A DNA stretch of 62,574 nt from RGIG3135 sp964477115 (GCA_964477115.1 CAYZCY010000004.1:1-62574), one strand, 5' to 3'; shown: positions 31,491-39,753, counted from the stretch's first letter. Program-made: numbers and translations. The notes: a model not told the origin generated them from the sequence alone.

Positions 31491-32603
31491 CTAGCCGAAG
31501 AAACCCGTGGCAATCCGCTGTATATCCTGCCCCACCAGTACCACAAAAAGGATGAGGAACAAGCCTATGCCCACGTAGCTGATGACGTTGACCGCCGCCG
31601 GGGGCACATCGCGCCCGATAAGCTTCTGGATCAGCTCCACAATGAGCTTGCCGCCGTCAAGCGGCGGGATAGGCAGCAGGTTCATGAGACCAAGCGAAAT
31701 GGTGATGTTGGCCACGAAGAGCAGGCCTTCTTGCAGGCCGTAGCCGAAGTAATCGCCCGACACCGCCACGATGCCCACGATGGACATGGAGTTCGACACC
31801 GTCTCAGCAGCGGTTGCAGGGTTGAACAGGCCCGCAATAGCCTCGAGCACCATGCCGATGAAGCTCGCGCACATGATGAGCGACTCGTGCACGGCGAAAT
31901 TGTGATGGAAGACCTCTCCGGTATCGGTGTACTGCAGGTCAAGACCCATCACGCTGTATATGATGACGAAGATGACGAAGGCGGCGAGCAGGTTGACCAC
32001 GGGGCCCGCAGCCAGGATGACGCAGCGTTTCCAGAAGGGAAGCGCACGGTACTGCTGGGAGTGCTCGGATTCGTACAGGGAAGGCGCATCGATCACCAGG
32101 CGCGGCTCGCCCTTTTCGAAGGCTCGGGGTGCGGGAAGACCGGCCTTGGCTGCGGCGCGCTTTTCGCGCCCGGTAGGCACGAGCGGCGGCGTGCGGTAGG
32201 TGTTGTATTGATCATGCTTTTCGGGGCGAAGGACGCTCCCCCATTCGGCGAGCTGCTCGAGCGCATCATAGGCGTCGTCGTCGCTGATGCGGCACTCTGC
32301 CGCGATGTCTTCCATGTTGGCCGTCCCTCGGCGATAAAGCGCCGCAAGCACATCCTGCAGATGGGGGTGGACCTTGCCGCCCTCCATGCCGCACACACGT
32401 GCGTAGCCGCCAAGCAAAATGGGCGTCACGCCAAAACGCGTGCCCCCGACCGTAAAGCCAACGGAGGGGCCGGGCATACCCAGCATGAGCTCGGTCACGC
32501 GTACGCCAAAGACGCGCGCGGCCAGGTAGTGTCCTCCCTCGTGAATGTAGACGAGGACGCTCAGGATGACTACTCCTATGACTATGGTAGCCAGAACGTC
32601 CAT
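31491..32603 (-). CDS. rseP: M50 site-2 protease with winged-helix-like insert in place of PDZ
   Basis: Intramembrane metalloprotease of the RseP/S2P family, occupying the usual RseP place after dxr. The zinc motif is HEGGH (residues 21-25) in the first membrane helix, and NLLPIPPLDGGKL (about 308-320) in the later helix supplies the third ligand. Between them, where RseP has PDZ domains, there is instead a soluble segment (about 78-190). Its first part, residues 80-125 (LQDVLAALYRRGTANMEDI then AAECRISDDDAYDALEQLAE), reads like a winged helix-turn-helix. The start is ATG 32603, because the dxr stop overlaps it as TGATG; an ATG six codons earlier is possible. The 370 residues include about four membrane helices. 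Confidence 0.88.
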   Translation of the reverse strand: MDVLATIVIGVVILSVLVYIHEGGHYLAARVFGVRVTELMLGMPGPSVGFTVGGTRFGVTPILLGGYARVCGMEGGKVHPHLQDVLAALYRRGTANMEDIAAECRISDDDAYDALEQLAEWGSVLRPEKHDQYNTYRTPPLVPTGREKRAAAKAGLPAPRAFEKGEPRLVIDAPSLYESEHSQQYRALPFWKRCVILAAGPVVNLLAAFVIFVIIYSVMGLDLQYTDTGEVFHHNFAVHESLIMCASFIGMVLEAIAGLFNPATAAETVSNSMSIVGIVAVSGDYFGYGLQEGLLFVANITISLGLMNLLPIPPLDGGKLIVELIQKLIGRDVPPAAVNVISYVGIGLFLILFVVLVGQDIQRIATGFFG

Positions 32604-33799
32604 CAACGAGACTTCACCCATGCGCGGGCGCAGGCGCGGGCGCAGGCGTCAACTTCCTCAAGCTGCTCGAGGGACTCGACAGCCTGACGTTCGTGCTCGC
32701 CCATCACGTACTCAACGCATTCGGCGATGCCCAGATAGCTGTTTTCCTCGGCAAGAAACGCCGCCACAGCCACTTCGTTAGCGGCGTTCATAACACAGGG
32801 CAGGGTTCCCCCCGCCTCACCCGCCATGCGGGCCAAGGCCAAGCAGCGGAAGGTGTCGGTGTCGGGAGCGGAGAACTCAAGCGTTCCCAGCTTGCGGAAG
32901 TCAAGCGGCTCAACCGGCGCCTTCCAGCGCGCAGGGTACGAAAGCGCAAACTGGATGGGAATGCGCATGTCGGTAGTGCCCAGATGCGCCTTCACGCTGC
33001 CGTCGGCGAACTCGACCATGGAGTGGATGGCGCTTTGCGGCTGCACCACCACTTCGATCTTGTCGTAGGGCATGGCGAAAAGATGGTGCGCCTCGATGAC
33101 CTCGAGGCCCTTGTTCATGAGCGTGGAGGAGTCGATAGAGATCTTAGCTCCCATGTTCCACGTGGGGTGGGCAAGCGCCTGGGCGGGAGTAATGCCCACC
33201 AGGCTCTCGCGGCTGCGACCGCGGAAGGGACCGCCCGATGCGGTGACCCAAAGCTTGGTCACCTCGGCAGGGTCCTCCCCCAGCAGGCACTGGTAGATGG
33301 CACCGTGTTCGGAATCAATGGGCATAAGTGCATGCTGAAAGCCGGCCGCTTCATCGATGGCGCGGGCAAGCGGCATGATGAGCTCACCGCCCACGACAAG
33401 CGACTCCTTGTTCGCAAGCGCGAGCACCTTGCCAGCTGCGAGTGTTTCATAGCTCGCGCGAAGGCCAGCTGCGCCCACGAGCGCGTTGACCACGATGTCG
33501 GCCTCTTCCAGATGAACAAGCTCGGCCACAGCCTTAGGACCTATGCCCAAAGAGCCGCCCAAGCCCTGAGCCCACTGCGCGAGATCGATGCATCGAGCAT
33601 CGCCTGCAAGGCGCTCATCGCCGATGGCGAGGTGCTTCACCTTGAAGCTTTTGGCCTGGCTGGCAAGCGTATCGACACTTGAGTTGACAGCCAAGGCGAC
33701 GATCTCGAGCTTGTCGGAATGCTGGGCAACAACATCGAGCGTCTGGGTGCCGATGGAACCGGTCGAACCCAAAACGACAACGCGTCTTTTCTGGTTCAT
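32603..33799 (-). CDS. dxr: 1-deoxy-D-xylulose 5-phosphate reductoisomerase
   Basis: First committed MEP-pathway step and the target of fosmidomycin. The 398-residue protein opens RRVVVLGSTGSIGTQTLDV (NADPH-binding), with LANKESLVVGGELI, PIDSEHGAIYQCL (metal ligands) and GAKISIDSSTLMNKGLEVIE. The start is ATG 33799 with GGAGA upstream; an open frame further upstream lies inside cdsA and is not coding. The 3' end contains a 12-bp tandem repeat giving ARACARA before the stop. It is coupled to rseP by a TGATG overlap. Confidence 0.96.
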   Translation of the reverse strand: MNQKRRVVVLGSTGSIGTQTLDVVAQHSDKLEIVALAVNSSVDTLASQAKSFKVKHLAIGDERLAGDARCIDLAQWAQGLGGSLGIGPKAVAELVHLEEADIVVNALVGAAGLRASYETLAAGKVLALANKESLVVGGELIMPLARAIDEAAGFQHALMPIDSEHGAIYQCLLGEDPAEVTKLWVTASGGPFRGRSRESLVGITPAQALAHPTWNMGAKISIDSSTLMNKGLEVIEAHHLFAMPYDKIEVVVQPQSAIHSMVEFADGSVKAHLGTTDMRIPIQFALSYPARWKAPVEPLDFRKLGTLEFSAPDTDTFRCLALARMAGEAGGTLPCVMNAANEVAVAAFLAEENSYLGIAECVEYVMGEHERQAVESLEQLEEVDACARACARAWVKSR

Positions 33800-33819
33800 G
33801 TTCAAAGTCTCCAATGATC

Positions 33820-34935
33820 CTAGAGCATGTGATAGGGAATGCAGCCGCCGGACACCAGCAGGATCACCGCGGTGATGGCGGCGAGGAACAGCGAATCGCA
33901 GCGATCGAGCAGACCGCCGTGGCCGGGCATGATGGTTCCGGAATCCTTGAAGCCCGCATTGCGCTTGATGCGGCTTTCCGCAAGGTCGCCGAGCACCGAC
34001 ATGAGACCGCATAGAAGACCGAAGCCAAGCGCCATGGGGATGCTCATGGTGACGCCGGGGACAAAGGTCATGGCGCACCAGACCAACATGGATCCCGCAA
34101 GACCGGCGACAAATCCCTCCCAGCTCTTCTTCGGGCTGATGCGCGGAGCAAGCTTGTGCTTGCCGAACTTGCAGCCGATAAGATAGGCGAAGGAGTCGTT
34201 AGCCCAAACGCTTGCGTAGATGAGCAGCACCAGCACGCCGCCCCAGGGCTCGCCGATGGAATGACGCAGAAGCACCAAGCCCGAAAGCAGGGCGCCTGTG
34301 TAGGTTGCCCCGAAGAAGCTCACCGCCACGTCCTGCACGCGTGCGCGCAGGAAGAACACGTACCAGATGAGCAGAGACAAAAGCAGGCCCAAGCAGACGA
34401 ACATCGCGCCCGTAAGGCCTGCGAAGTACATGCTCGGCGGATACAAGATCGCAGCGAAGATGCCCAGAAACTCGTTGGGAAGCTTGGCATCCGAGCGCAG
34501 CATGTAGAAGAACTCGCCTGCGCAAATGCCCGCGAGCACCATGAGCATGATGAGCATGGGGATTTCGCCGGCGAGGATGCAGCCTATAGTGACCACCGTA
34601 TACACCGCGCCCGTGCGGACGCGGACCTGCAGGTCGGAGGGGTTTTTGAGCTGCTTGGGCGCCTTGTCGAGCACGGCGTCCTTGGCGCGACGACCCGCCT
34701 TCGCGCGCTTGTCGCGCTTTACCTGGCGCTCCCTGCGGCGCACCGTGGACTGATCGTGCACCCAGAAGGGCTGCGCCTTCTTCGGCTCGCCCTCGGCAGA
34801 TGCGTCCACCGCAAGATCACCCTCGATGGTCTCGGGGAAGGCGGACACACCGTCTGCGGCAGGAGCGGGCGTCACCACATCGCCCTCGATGGGTTCTGCC
34901 GCTGATGCTTGGTTTTCCATTATTTCAGAATTCAT
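33820..34935 (-). CDS. cdsA: Phosphatidate cytidylyltransferase
   Basis: Makes CDP-diacylglycerol from phosphatidate and CTP at the membrane, feeding phosphatidylglycerol (the Lgt donor) and other phospholipids. The diagnostic signature near the C-terminus reads ESRIKRNAGFKDSG, then MPGHGGLLDRCDS. The membrane part (about 105-371) has eight or so helices. An N-terminal extension of about 100 residues, first acidic and then Arg/Lys-rich, is not part of the usual family. The ATG at 34935 shares one base with the uppS stop (TAATG). Confidence 0.94.
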   Translation of the reverse strand: MNSEIMENQASAAEPIEGDVVTPAPAADGVSAFPETIEGDLAVDASAEGEPKKAQPFWVHDQSTVRRRERQVKRDKRAKAGRRAKDAVLDKAPKQLKNPSDLQVRVRTGAVYTVVTIGCILAGEIPMLIMLMVLAGICAGEFFYMLRSDAKLPNEFLGIFAAILYPPSMYFAGLTGAMFVCLGLLLSLLIWYVFFLRARVQDVAVSFFGATYTGALLSGLVLLRHSIGEPWGGVLVLLIYASVWANDSFAYLIGCKFGKHKLAPRISPKKSWEGFVAGLAGSMLVWCAMTFVPGVTMSIPMALGFGLLCGLMSVLGDLAESRIKRNAGFKDSGTIMPGHGGLLDRCDSLFLAAITAVILLVSGGCIPYHML

Positions 34936-35714
34936 TACTTCACCGCCCCGAAACGCCTGTCACGGCTCTGATACTCAAGAAGGCAGCGCAGAAGCTCATA
35001 GCGATCGAAGTCGGGCCATAGCACGTCGGTGACCACGAACTCTGAATAGGCGATCTGCCACAGAAGGTAGTTCGACACGCGCATCTCGCCGCTGGTGCGA
35101 ATGAGCAGTTCGGGATCGGGAATGCCGGCGGTGTAAAGACGGCTCTCAAACAGCTCCTCGCTCACCTCGGTCTCAACGCCCGCCAGGGCGTCGCTGGCTG
35201 CCTGTGCGGCAACTTCGCGCACGGCATGCATGATCTCATCGCGAGAGCCGTAGTTGACGGCCACCACCAGCGTCATGCCATCATTTCCCTTGGTCTTTTC
35301 CCAAGCAAAGTCAAAGGCATCGCGCGTTTCCTGCGGAAGAATGCTTAAATCTCCAATGGTCTTCACGCGAACGCGCTCCTCGTGAAGCTCGTCCACCTCG
35401 GCAAGCATGGTCTTAGCAAACAGATCCATCAAACCGATGACCTCTTCTTCGGGACGCTTCCAGTTCTCCGTGGAAAAGGAGTAGATGGTGAGGTAGCGCA
35501 CGCCGAGGTCGGAAGCGCAGCGAATGACTTCACGCACGGCTTCGATGCCGGCCTTGTGACCGCGAAGACGGTTGAGGGCGCGTTTCTTGGCCCAACGCCC
35601 GTTGCCGTCCATGATGACGGCGATATGCTCGGGCACGGCCTCTATGCGAAGCGCCCGAGGATCAAGACCCTCGGGCGGATTGGGAAATATGTACTCGAGT
35701 GTTTCGTTTAGCAT
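34935..35714 (-). CDS. uppS: Undecaprenyl diphosphate synthase
   Basis: Cis-prenyltransferase that makes the C55 lipid carrier for peptidoglycan and glycopolymer precursors. From the ATG at 35714 (AAGGAT nine bases upstream) it has 259 residues. Signature elements are IAVIMDGNGRWAKKR (catalytic Asp), RYLTIYSFSTENWKRP, NYGSRDEI and LIRTSGEMRVSNYLLWQIAYSE (as RTSGEMRVSN). A GTG seven codons upstream lacks a ribosome-binding site. It is downstream of frr and coupled to cdsA, so lipid-carrier and phospholipid synthesis are co-expressed. Confidence 0.96.
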   Translation of the reverse strand: MLNETLEYIFPNPPEGLDPRALRIEAVPEHIAVIMDGNGRWAKKRALNRLRGHKAGIEAVREVIRCASDLGVRYLTIYSFSTENWKRPEEEVIGLMDLFAKTMLAEVDELHEERVRVKTIGDLSILPQETRDAFDFAWEKTKGNDGMTLVVAVNYGSRDEIMHAVREVAAQAASDALAGVETEVSEELFESRLYTAGIPDPELLIRTSGEMRVSNYLLWQIAYSEFVVTDVLWPDFDRYELLRCLLEYQSRDRRFGAVK

Positions 35715-35798
35715 GCTCGAACTATCCTTAAACACGATTACCGAAACTTAAACTCCTGACAGCAACAGGGTTAATCGAATATGCCTTCGCCAGGAGAT

Positions 35799-36356
35799 TT
35801 AGATCTCCATGACCTCGGCTTCCTTCTTCTTGAAGGCAGCGTCGATCTTTTCGATGAACTTGTCGGTCAGCTTCTGGACCTCGGCCTCGGCGCGCTTAGC
35901 GTCGTCCTCGGGCAGGCCGTCGTTCTTCTTGGCCTTCTCGATGGCGGCGTTGGCGTCGCGGCGGGCGTTGCGCACGGCAACGCGAGCATCCTCTGCCATG
36001 CCCTTGCACTGCTTGACGAGGTCGCGACGACGCTCCTCGGTCAGCGTGGGGAAGGGAAGGCGAATGCGCTCGCCGTCGTTAGAGGGGGTTACGCCCAGGT
36101 CGCTCTGCAGGATGGCCTGCTCGATAGCGCGCAGAACGCCCTTATCCCAGGGCTCGATGACCAGAAGATGGGCCTCGGGAGTCTTGATGCCCGCCATCTG
36201 GTTGATGGGAGTCGGTACGCCGTAGTAGTCGACGCGAATGCGGTCGAGAACCATCGCGTTAGCGCGGCCGGTACGTACGGAGGCGAAGTTGTCGCCCAGA
36301 GCAGAGAGAGCCTTCTCCATCTTCTCTTCCACGTTCATCATAATCTCGTCAACCAT
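35799..36356 (-). CDS. frr: Ribosome recycling factor
   Basis: Splits post-termination ribosomes together with EF-G. The 185 residues are standard length. Landmarks are the N-terminal helix MEKALSALGDNFASVRTGRA, NQMAGIKTPEAHLLVIEPWD and the RLPFPTLTEERRRDLVKQCK hinge region. It lies between pyrH and uppS, the conserved order in many Gram-positives. Confidence 0.97.
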   Translation of the reverse strand: MVDEIMMNVEEKMEKALSALGDNFASVRTGRANAMVLDRIRVDYYGVPTPINQMAGIKTPEAHLLVIEPWDKGVLRAIEQAILQSDLGVTPSNDGERIRLPFPTLTEERRRDLVKQCKGMAEDARVAVRNARRDANAAIEKAKKNDGLPEDDAKRAEAEVQKLTDKFIEKIDAAFKKKEAEVMEI

Positions 36357-36463
36357 CTTGGACCCTTTCCCCTTGTTGGTAATCTCTGTTTTGCGCGCCC
36401 CTTTGCGTTTACTCGGCTGCGCTCAAGGCGTTGGCGCCACGCCCCAAGCGGCCGTATAGCGAT

Positions 36464-37180
36464 CTACTCGATAGTGGTGCCGATGGGATCGCCCTTGAGA
36501 GCACGGGAAATGTTGCCGTGCTTGGTGAGGTCGAAGACGATCATCGGGATGTTGTTATCCATGCACAGTGCCGTAGCCGTGGTGTCCATGACGTGAAGCT
36601 CGCGCTCGATGACCTCCTTGTAGCTGATGCGCTCGAAGCGCTTTGCCTCAGGGTTCACCTTGGGATCGGAATCATAAACGCCGTCGACCTTGGTAGCCTT
36701 CATGAGGACGTCGACGCCGAGTTCGCAGGCACGCTGGGCAGCTGCCGTGTCGGTGGTGAAGTAGGGGTTGCCCGTGCCAGCGGCAAGAATGACGACGCGG
36801 CCCTTTTCCAGATGGCGCACGGCCTTGCGGCGGATGTAGGGCTCGGAAACCTCCTGCATGGTGATGGCGCTCTGGACGCGGGTGAACACGCCATGACGCT
36901 CGAAGGAATCCTGCAGGGCAAGGGCATTCATGACCGTTGCCAGCATGCCCATGTAATCAGCCTGGGCGCGGTCCATGCCCTTGGTGGCACCGGCGACGCC
37001 GCGGAAGATGTTGCCGCCGCCAACCACGATGGCCAGCTCGACGCCGTCATTCACAACCTCGGCGATCTGCTCGGCCAGATCATCGACGACCTTCGGATCA
37101 ATGCCGTAGCCCATGTCACCAGCCAAAGCTTCACCCGACAGCTTCAGAAGCACGCGCTTGTACTTATACTCCTCCGACAT
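36464..37180 (-). CDS. pyrH: UMP kinase
   Basis: Phosphorylates UMP to UDP for RNA, DNA and UDP-sugar synthesis; hexameric amino acid kinase fold. In 238 residues the landmarks are RVLLKLSGEALAG, IVVGGGNIFRG, GTGNPYFTTDTAAAQRA and KATKVDGVYDSDP. The ATG at 37180 heads the long operon down to proS. In most relatives rpsB-tsf precede pyrH directly; here they are about 29 kb away, and the upstream DNA holds repeats and an assembly gap instead. Confidence 0.97.
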   Translation of the reverse strand: MSEEYKYKRVLLKLSGEALAGDMGYGIDPKVVDDLAEQIAEVVNDGVELAIVVGGGNIFRGVAGATKGMDRAQADYMGMLATVMNALALQDSFERHGVFTRVQSAITMQEVSEPYIRRKAVRHLEKGRVVILAAGTGNPYFTTDTAAAQRACELGVDVLMKATKVDGVYDSDPKVNPEAKRFERISYKEVIERELHVMDTTATALCMDNNIPMIVFDLTKHGNISRALKGDPIGTTIE

Positions 37181-37216
37181 GAGACCTTCCCTTCGTCGTC
37201 AAACAACCTAAACGTA

Positions 37217-37245
37217 TACATATTACCCGAAGTCGGCGTACACAA
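37217..37245 (-). promoter_or_regulatory. Predicted promoter of the pyrH operon
   Basis: Minus-strand TTGTGT (37245-37240), 17-bp spacer, TATGTA (37222-37217), giving a leader of about 30 nt before pyrH. The match is moderate, but this is the only promoter-like site in the short gap. Confidence 0.5.
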
Positions 37246-37247
37246 GG

Positions 37248-37273
37248 GCGCGGGCTCGAAATTGAACCCGCGC
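37248..37273. terminator. GC-rich hairpin upstream of the pyrH promoter
   Basis: GCGCGGG (37248-37254) pairs with CCCGCGC (37267-37273), directly upstream of the predicted -35. Without a U-tract it is at best a weak terminator of transcription from htrA; it could also be a DNA-level site. Confidence 0.4.
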
Positions 37274-37322
37274 TAAGATGGTGTATTACGCCGCGCCCGA
37301 GAGCAAGGGCGGAAAGCAATTA

Positions 37323-37421
37323 GAGGGGCGGAGGGAAAACCAAAAGGAGCGATTCCGCAGCTGCATCCAACTAGTTCGTTACGCAGCGAGGACAAGCGAC
37401 GTGGTTTTCCCTCCGCCCCTC
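37323..37421. repeat. Palindromic intergenic repeat element, copy B
   Basis: A 99-bp element with perfect 19-bp terminal inverted repeats (37323-37341 and 37403-37421, GAGGGGCGGAGGGAAAACC and its complement) around the family core GGAGCG-N-TTCCGCAGC-N-GCATC and GCGAGGAC-N-AGCGACGTG. No open frame of substance. It is the best-preserved copy in the window. Confidence 0.8.
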
Positions 37422-37611
37422 AATCCTTGGGCACGTCGCAAGGTGATCGCTGCGCANNNNNNNNNNNNNNNNNNNNNNNNNNNNNNNNNNNNNNNNNNNN
37501 NNNNNNNNNNNNNNNNNNNNNNNNNNNNNNNNNNNNNNNNNNNNNNNNNNNNNNNNTGGTTTTCCCTCCGCCCCTCAATCCTTGGGCACGTCGCAAGGTG
37601 ATCGCTGCGCA
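37402..37611. repeat. Identical 55-nt words flanking an assembly gap
   Basis: The 55 nt at 37402-37456, the right arm of element B plus the following unique-looking DNA, are repeated exactly at 37557-37611, immediately after the N-run. This is either a real duplication or a contig-end overlap left unmerged by scaffolding. Confidence 0.9.
37457..37556. other. Assembly gap, 100 N
   Basis: Exactly 100 N, a conventional placeholder. Real length is unknown and may be negative, given the identical flanks. Confidence 0.99.
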
Positions 37612-37619
37612 CTAGGGAC

Positions 37620-37706
37620 GAGGGCGGAAAGCTTAGGAGCGTTTCCGCAGCCGCATCATATGCAAAACTTTATGCGGCGAGGACTAGCGACGTGCTTTCC
37701 GCCCTC
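37620..37706. repeat. Palindromic intergenic repeat element, copy C, with a partial copy after it
   Basis: An 87-bp element with perfect 13-bp terminal inverted repeats (GAGGGCGGAAAGC at 37620-37632, complement at 37694-37706) and the same internal core as copies A and B, but a different central segment. At 37715-37740 the right end of a B-type element recurs alone (GACGTGGTTTTCCCTCCGCC). The non-coding stretch 37181-37775 therefore consists almost entirely of these repeats and the gap. Confidence 0.8.
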
Positions 37707-37775
37707 GGTCCTCCGGCGACGACGTGGTTTTCCCTCCGCCCAATCAAGTAGTCTGCGCTTACCTTCTCCACCCGA

Positions 37776-39116
37776 TTAGTTGCGAAGGGAATCGATCAAG
37801 CTTCCCTGGGACACACTTGCCTCCTCGGAATCCGAGCCCAAGGTCACCTTGAGCTCGAGCTCCTCGCCGTTGCGATTCACGGTGAGCGTGATCTCATCAC
37901 CGGGGTTCTTCAGGCGCACGTCGAGCATGAGATCGCTCGCACTTTCAACCGCGGTGCCATCGAAGGCGGTGATGATGTCGCCCTGCTGAAGGCCAGCCTC
38001 GGCAGCACCGGTATTGGCATAGACGCCCGTCACGTAGGCGCCAGCATCAGCCGAGAGACCGTAGCGTTTGGCGATCTGGGAGTTGACGGTGGTAAGCGAC
38101 ACGCCGAGCTGGGCGTGAGTGGGAGTCTTGCCCTCGATGATCTGCTCGGCCAGGTTGACCGCGTAGTTAACCGGGATGGCAAAGCCAACGCCGGAGTAGT
38201 TGCCGGAATAGGAGGTGATGAGCGTGTTGATGCCGATGAGTCTGCCGTCCGCATCAACGAGCGCGCCGCCGGAGTTGCCCGGGTTGATGGCCGCATCGGT
38301 CTGGATCATGTTGGGGTAGATGGTGGTTTCGCCGCTAATGCCGGACGTAGAGGAGTCGAGCACCTGGGAGCGGCTGGTTGCGCTGACGATGCCCGTTGCC
38401 ACCGACTGCTCAAGGCCGAAGGGGCTGCCAATGGACATGACCCATTCGCCGATGATGAGGGAGTCGGAGTCGCCCACTTCGATGGGGGTGAGGCCGCTTG
38501 CGTTTTGAGCCTTGATGACCGCGATGTCAGAGCTGGGGTCAGAGCCGACGAGCTCGGCGTCATAGCTCTCGCCGGCGATGGTCACCTTGAAGGCAGAGCC
38601 TCCCTCGATGACGTGGTAGTTGGTTATGATGTAGCCGTCCTCGGAAAGGACCACGCCGCTGCCGAGCGACGACTCGACGAGCTCGCTTTCGGAATCGCCA
38701 TTGCCATAGCCATAGCCAAAGCCGTACATGCTATAGCCCTGGGAGCTGCTTTCCGTGTACACGTCAATGGCGGCGACGGAGGGCAGGCACTTAGCGGCCA
38801 CGACCTCAGCCAGGGTGGGATCTTCGTCTTCCACGTCAATGGTAGAGCTGCTCTGAGAGCCAAGCGTCACCGAGGAGCCATCGCTCTCGCCCTCACCGTT
38901 TCCGCCGATAAGGCTGGAAACACCAAAGGCGAGCACGCAGGCAAGCAGTGCGCCCGCAAAGGCCAAAAAGAAGGTTTTGGCGCCCGAGGCGCTCTTTGCG
39001 CTCGCGTGGGCCGCCTGAGCTTGGCTAGTGCCGCCCTGGTTCGAGTACGGGGTTTGCGGGGTGGATGAGGTGCCGTAAGGCGTCTGCCCCTGATAGGGGT
39101 TGTTGGGATCGGTCAT
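37776..39116 (-). CDS. htrA: HtrA/DegP-type serine protease, membrane anchored
   Basis: Extracytoplasmic quality-control protease. From the ATG at 39116 (AGGAGA upstream) it has 446 residues: a Gln/Ser/Thr-rich cytoplasmic tail (1-45), a membrane segment (about 48-70), a trypsin-like domain and a C-terminal PDZ domain (about 350-430, with LQQGDIITAFDGTAV). The catalytic triad is His168 (TNYHVIEGG), Asp197 (SSDIAVIK) and Ser282 (NPGNSGGAL). A Gly/Tyr-rich loop (about 127-140) precedes the protease core. It is transcribed alone towards the repeat region. Confidence 0.95.
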   Translation of the reverse strand: MTDPNNPYQGQTPYGTSSTPQTPYSNQGGTSQAQAAHASAKSASGAKTFFLAFAGALLACVLAFGVSSLIGGNGEGESDGSSVTLGSQSSSTIDVEDEDPTLAEVVAAKCLPSVAAIDVYTESSSQGYSMYGFGYGYGNGDSESELVESSLGSGVVLSEDGYIITNYHVIEGGSAFKVTIAGESYDAELVGSDPSSDIAVIKAQNASGLTPIEVGDSDSLIIGEWVMSIGSPFGLEQSVATGIVSATSRSQVLDSSTSGISGETTIYPNMIQTDAAINPGNSGGALVDADGRLIGINTLITSYSGNYSGVGFAIPVNYAVNLAEQIIEGKTPTHAQLGVSLTTVNSQIAKRYGLSADAGAYVTGVYANTGAAEAGLQQGDIITAFDGTAVESASDLMLDVRLKNPGDEITLTVNRNGEELELKVTLGSDSEEASVSQGSLIDSLRN

Positions 39117-39357
39117 TGCTGGTCTCCTGTCTGCCGAGCGCAAGTATGTTCCCCGCAAGGTTACCACTGCGCAGGCATTTCCATGAATTCAATGGGAAAA
39201 CGTCATCTTCATGTCACAGACCATAGCCCATCAAGCTGAAAAAGGCCTTAAACGGGCTTACGCTGGGAAAACAAAGCTGTACCGGAATTTGGCGAGGTGT
39301 GCGCCGAAGGCTACAATGACAGCGATCGAACCGCATCGAAATAGGCTTGGAGCAGAC

Positions 39358-39665
39358 ATGTCGGCAGAAAACAGCACGCTTGGCTTCCCCGCCAACGCGA
39401 AAACAACGGAGGAACCAGCAGAGGCCATATCCTGTCCGCCTGACGCAGCGCCCACCTTCCCCGCTCAATCAATTGAGGACGTACGGATGCAGCTTGCGCG
39501 TATGAGGGCGCACTTCGATTCGGGGGCCACGCTTGCGCTTGAAGCTCGACGGGCGGCGCTTCTCATTACAAGAGCACGCTGACGAAGGGAACCTGGCTCG
39601 AGCTTCCCGTGCGCGTACCGCCCTTTGGCAGCAAGATCAAACTGCTGCGCATGCTCATGCGCTAG
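39358..39665 (+). pseudogene. Aldehyde dehydrogenase remnant (central part deleted)
   Basis: Two ends of one gene are joined. From the ATG at 39358 (GGAG six bases upstream) the frame gives an aldehyde dehydrogenase N-terminus: SIEDVRMQLARMRAHFDSGA and TLALEARRAALL. Near 39561 a different frame continues SHYKSTLTKGTWLELPVRVP then PFGSKIKLLRMLMR and stops at 39665, which is the typical C-terminus of the class 3-like family (compare SHYKS and LPLRYPPY). The middle, about 380 codons with the NAD site and catalytic Cys, is missing, and the two parts are out of frame by two bases. It is the only apparent decayed gene here and one of two plus-strand genes. Confidence 0.75.
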
Positions 39666-39753
39666 GGGCTTGCAGGGGCAGCCGGAGTGAGGGGGCCTAA
39701 GGCGCTTGCCTCTGCTCAGACAGGGCCTCCAGCTTCCCGCCCTGGAATATGCG

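Noticed and set aside
37248..37273. tRNA T-arm-like sequence (GGGTTCAATTTC)
   Set aside because: No acceptor, D or anticodon stems can be built around it; it is a simple GC-rich hairpin.
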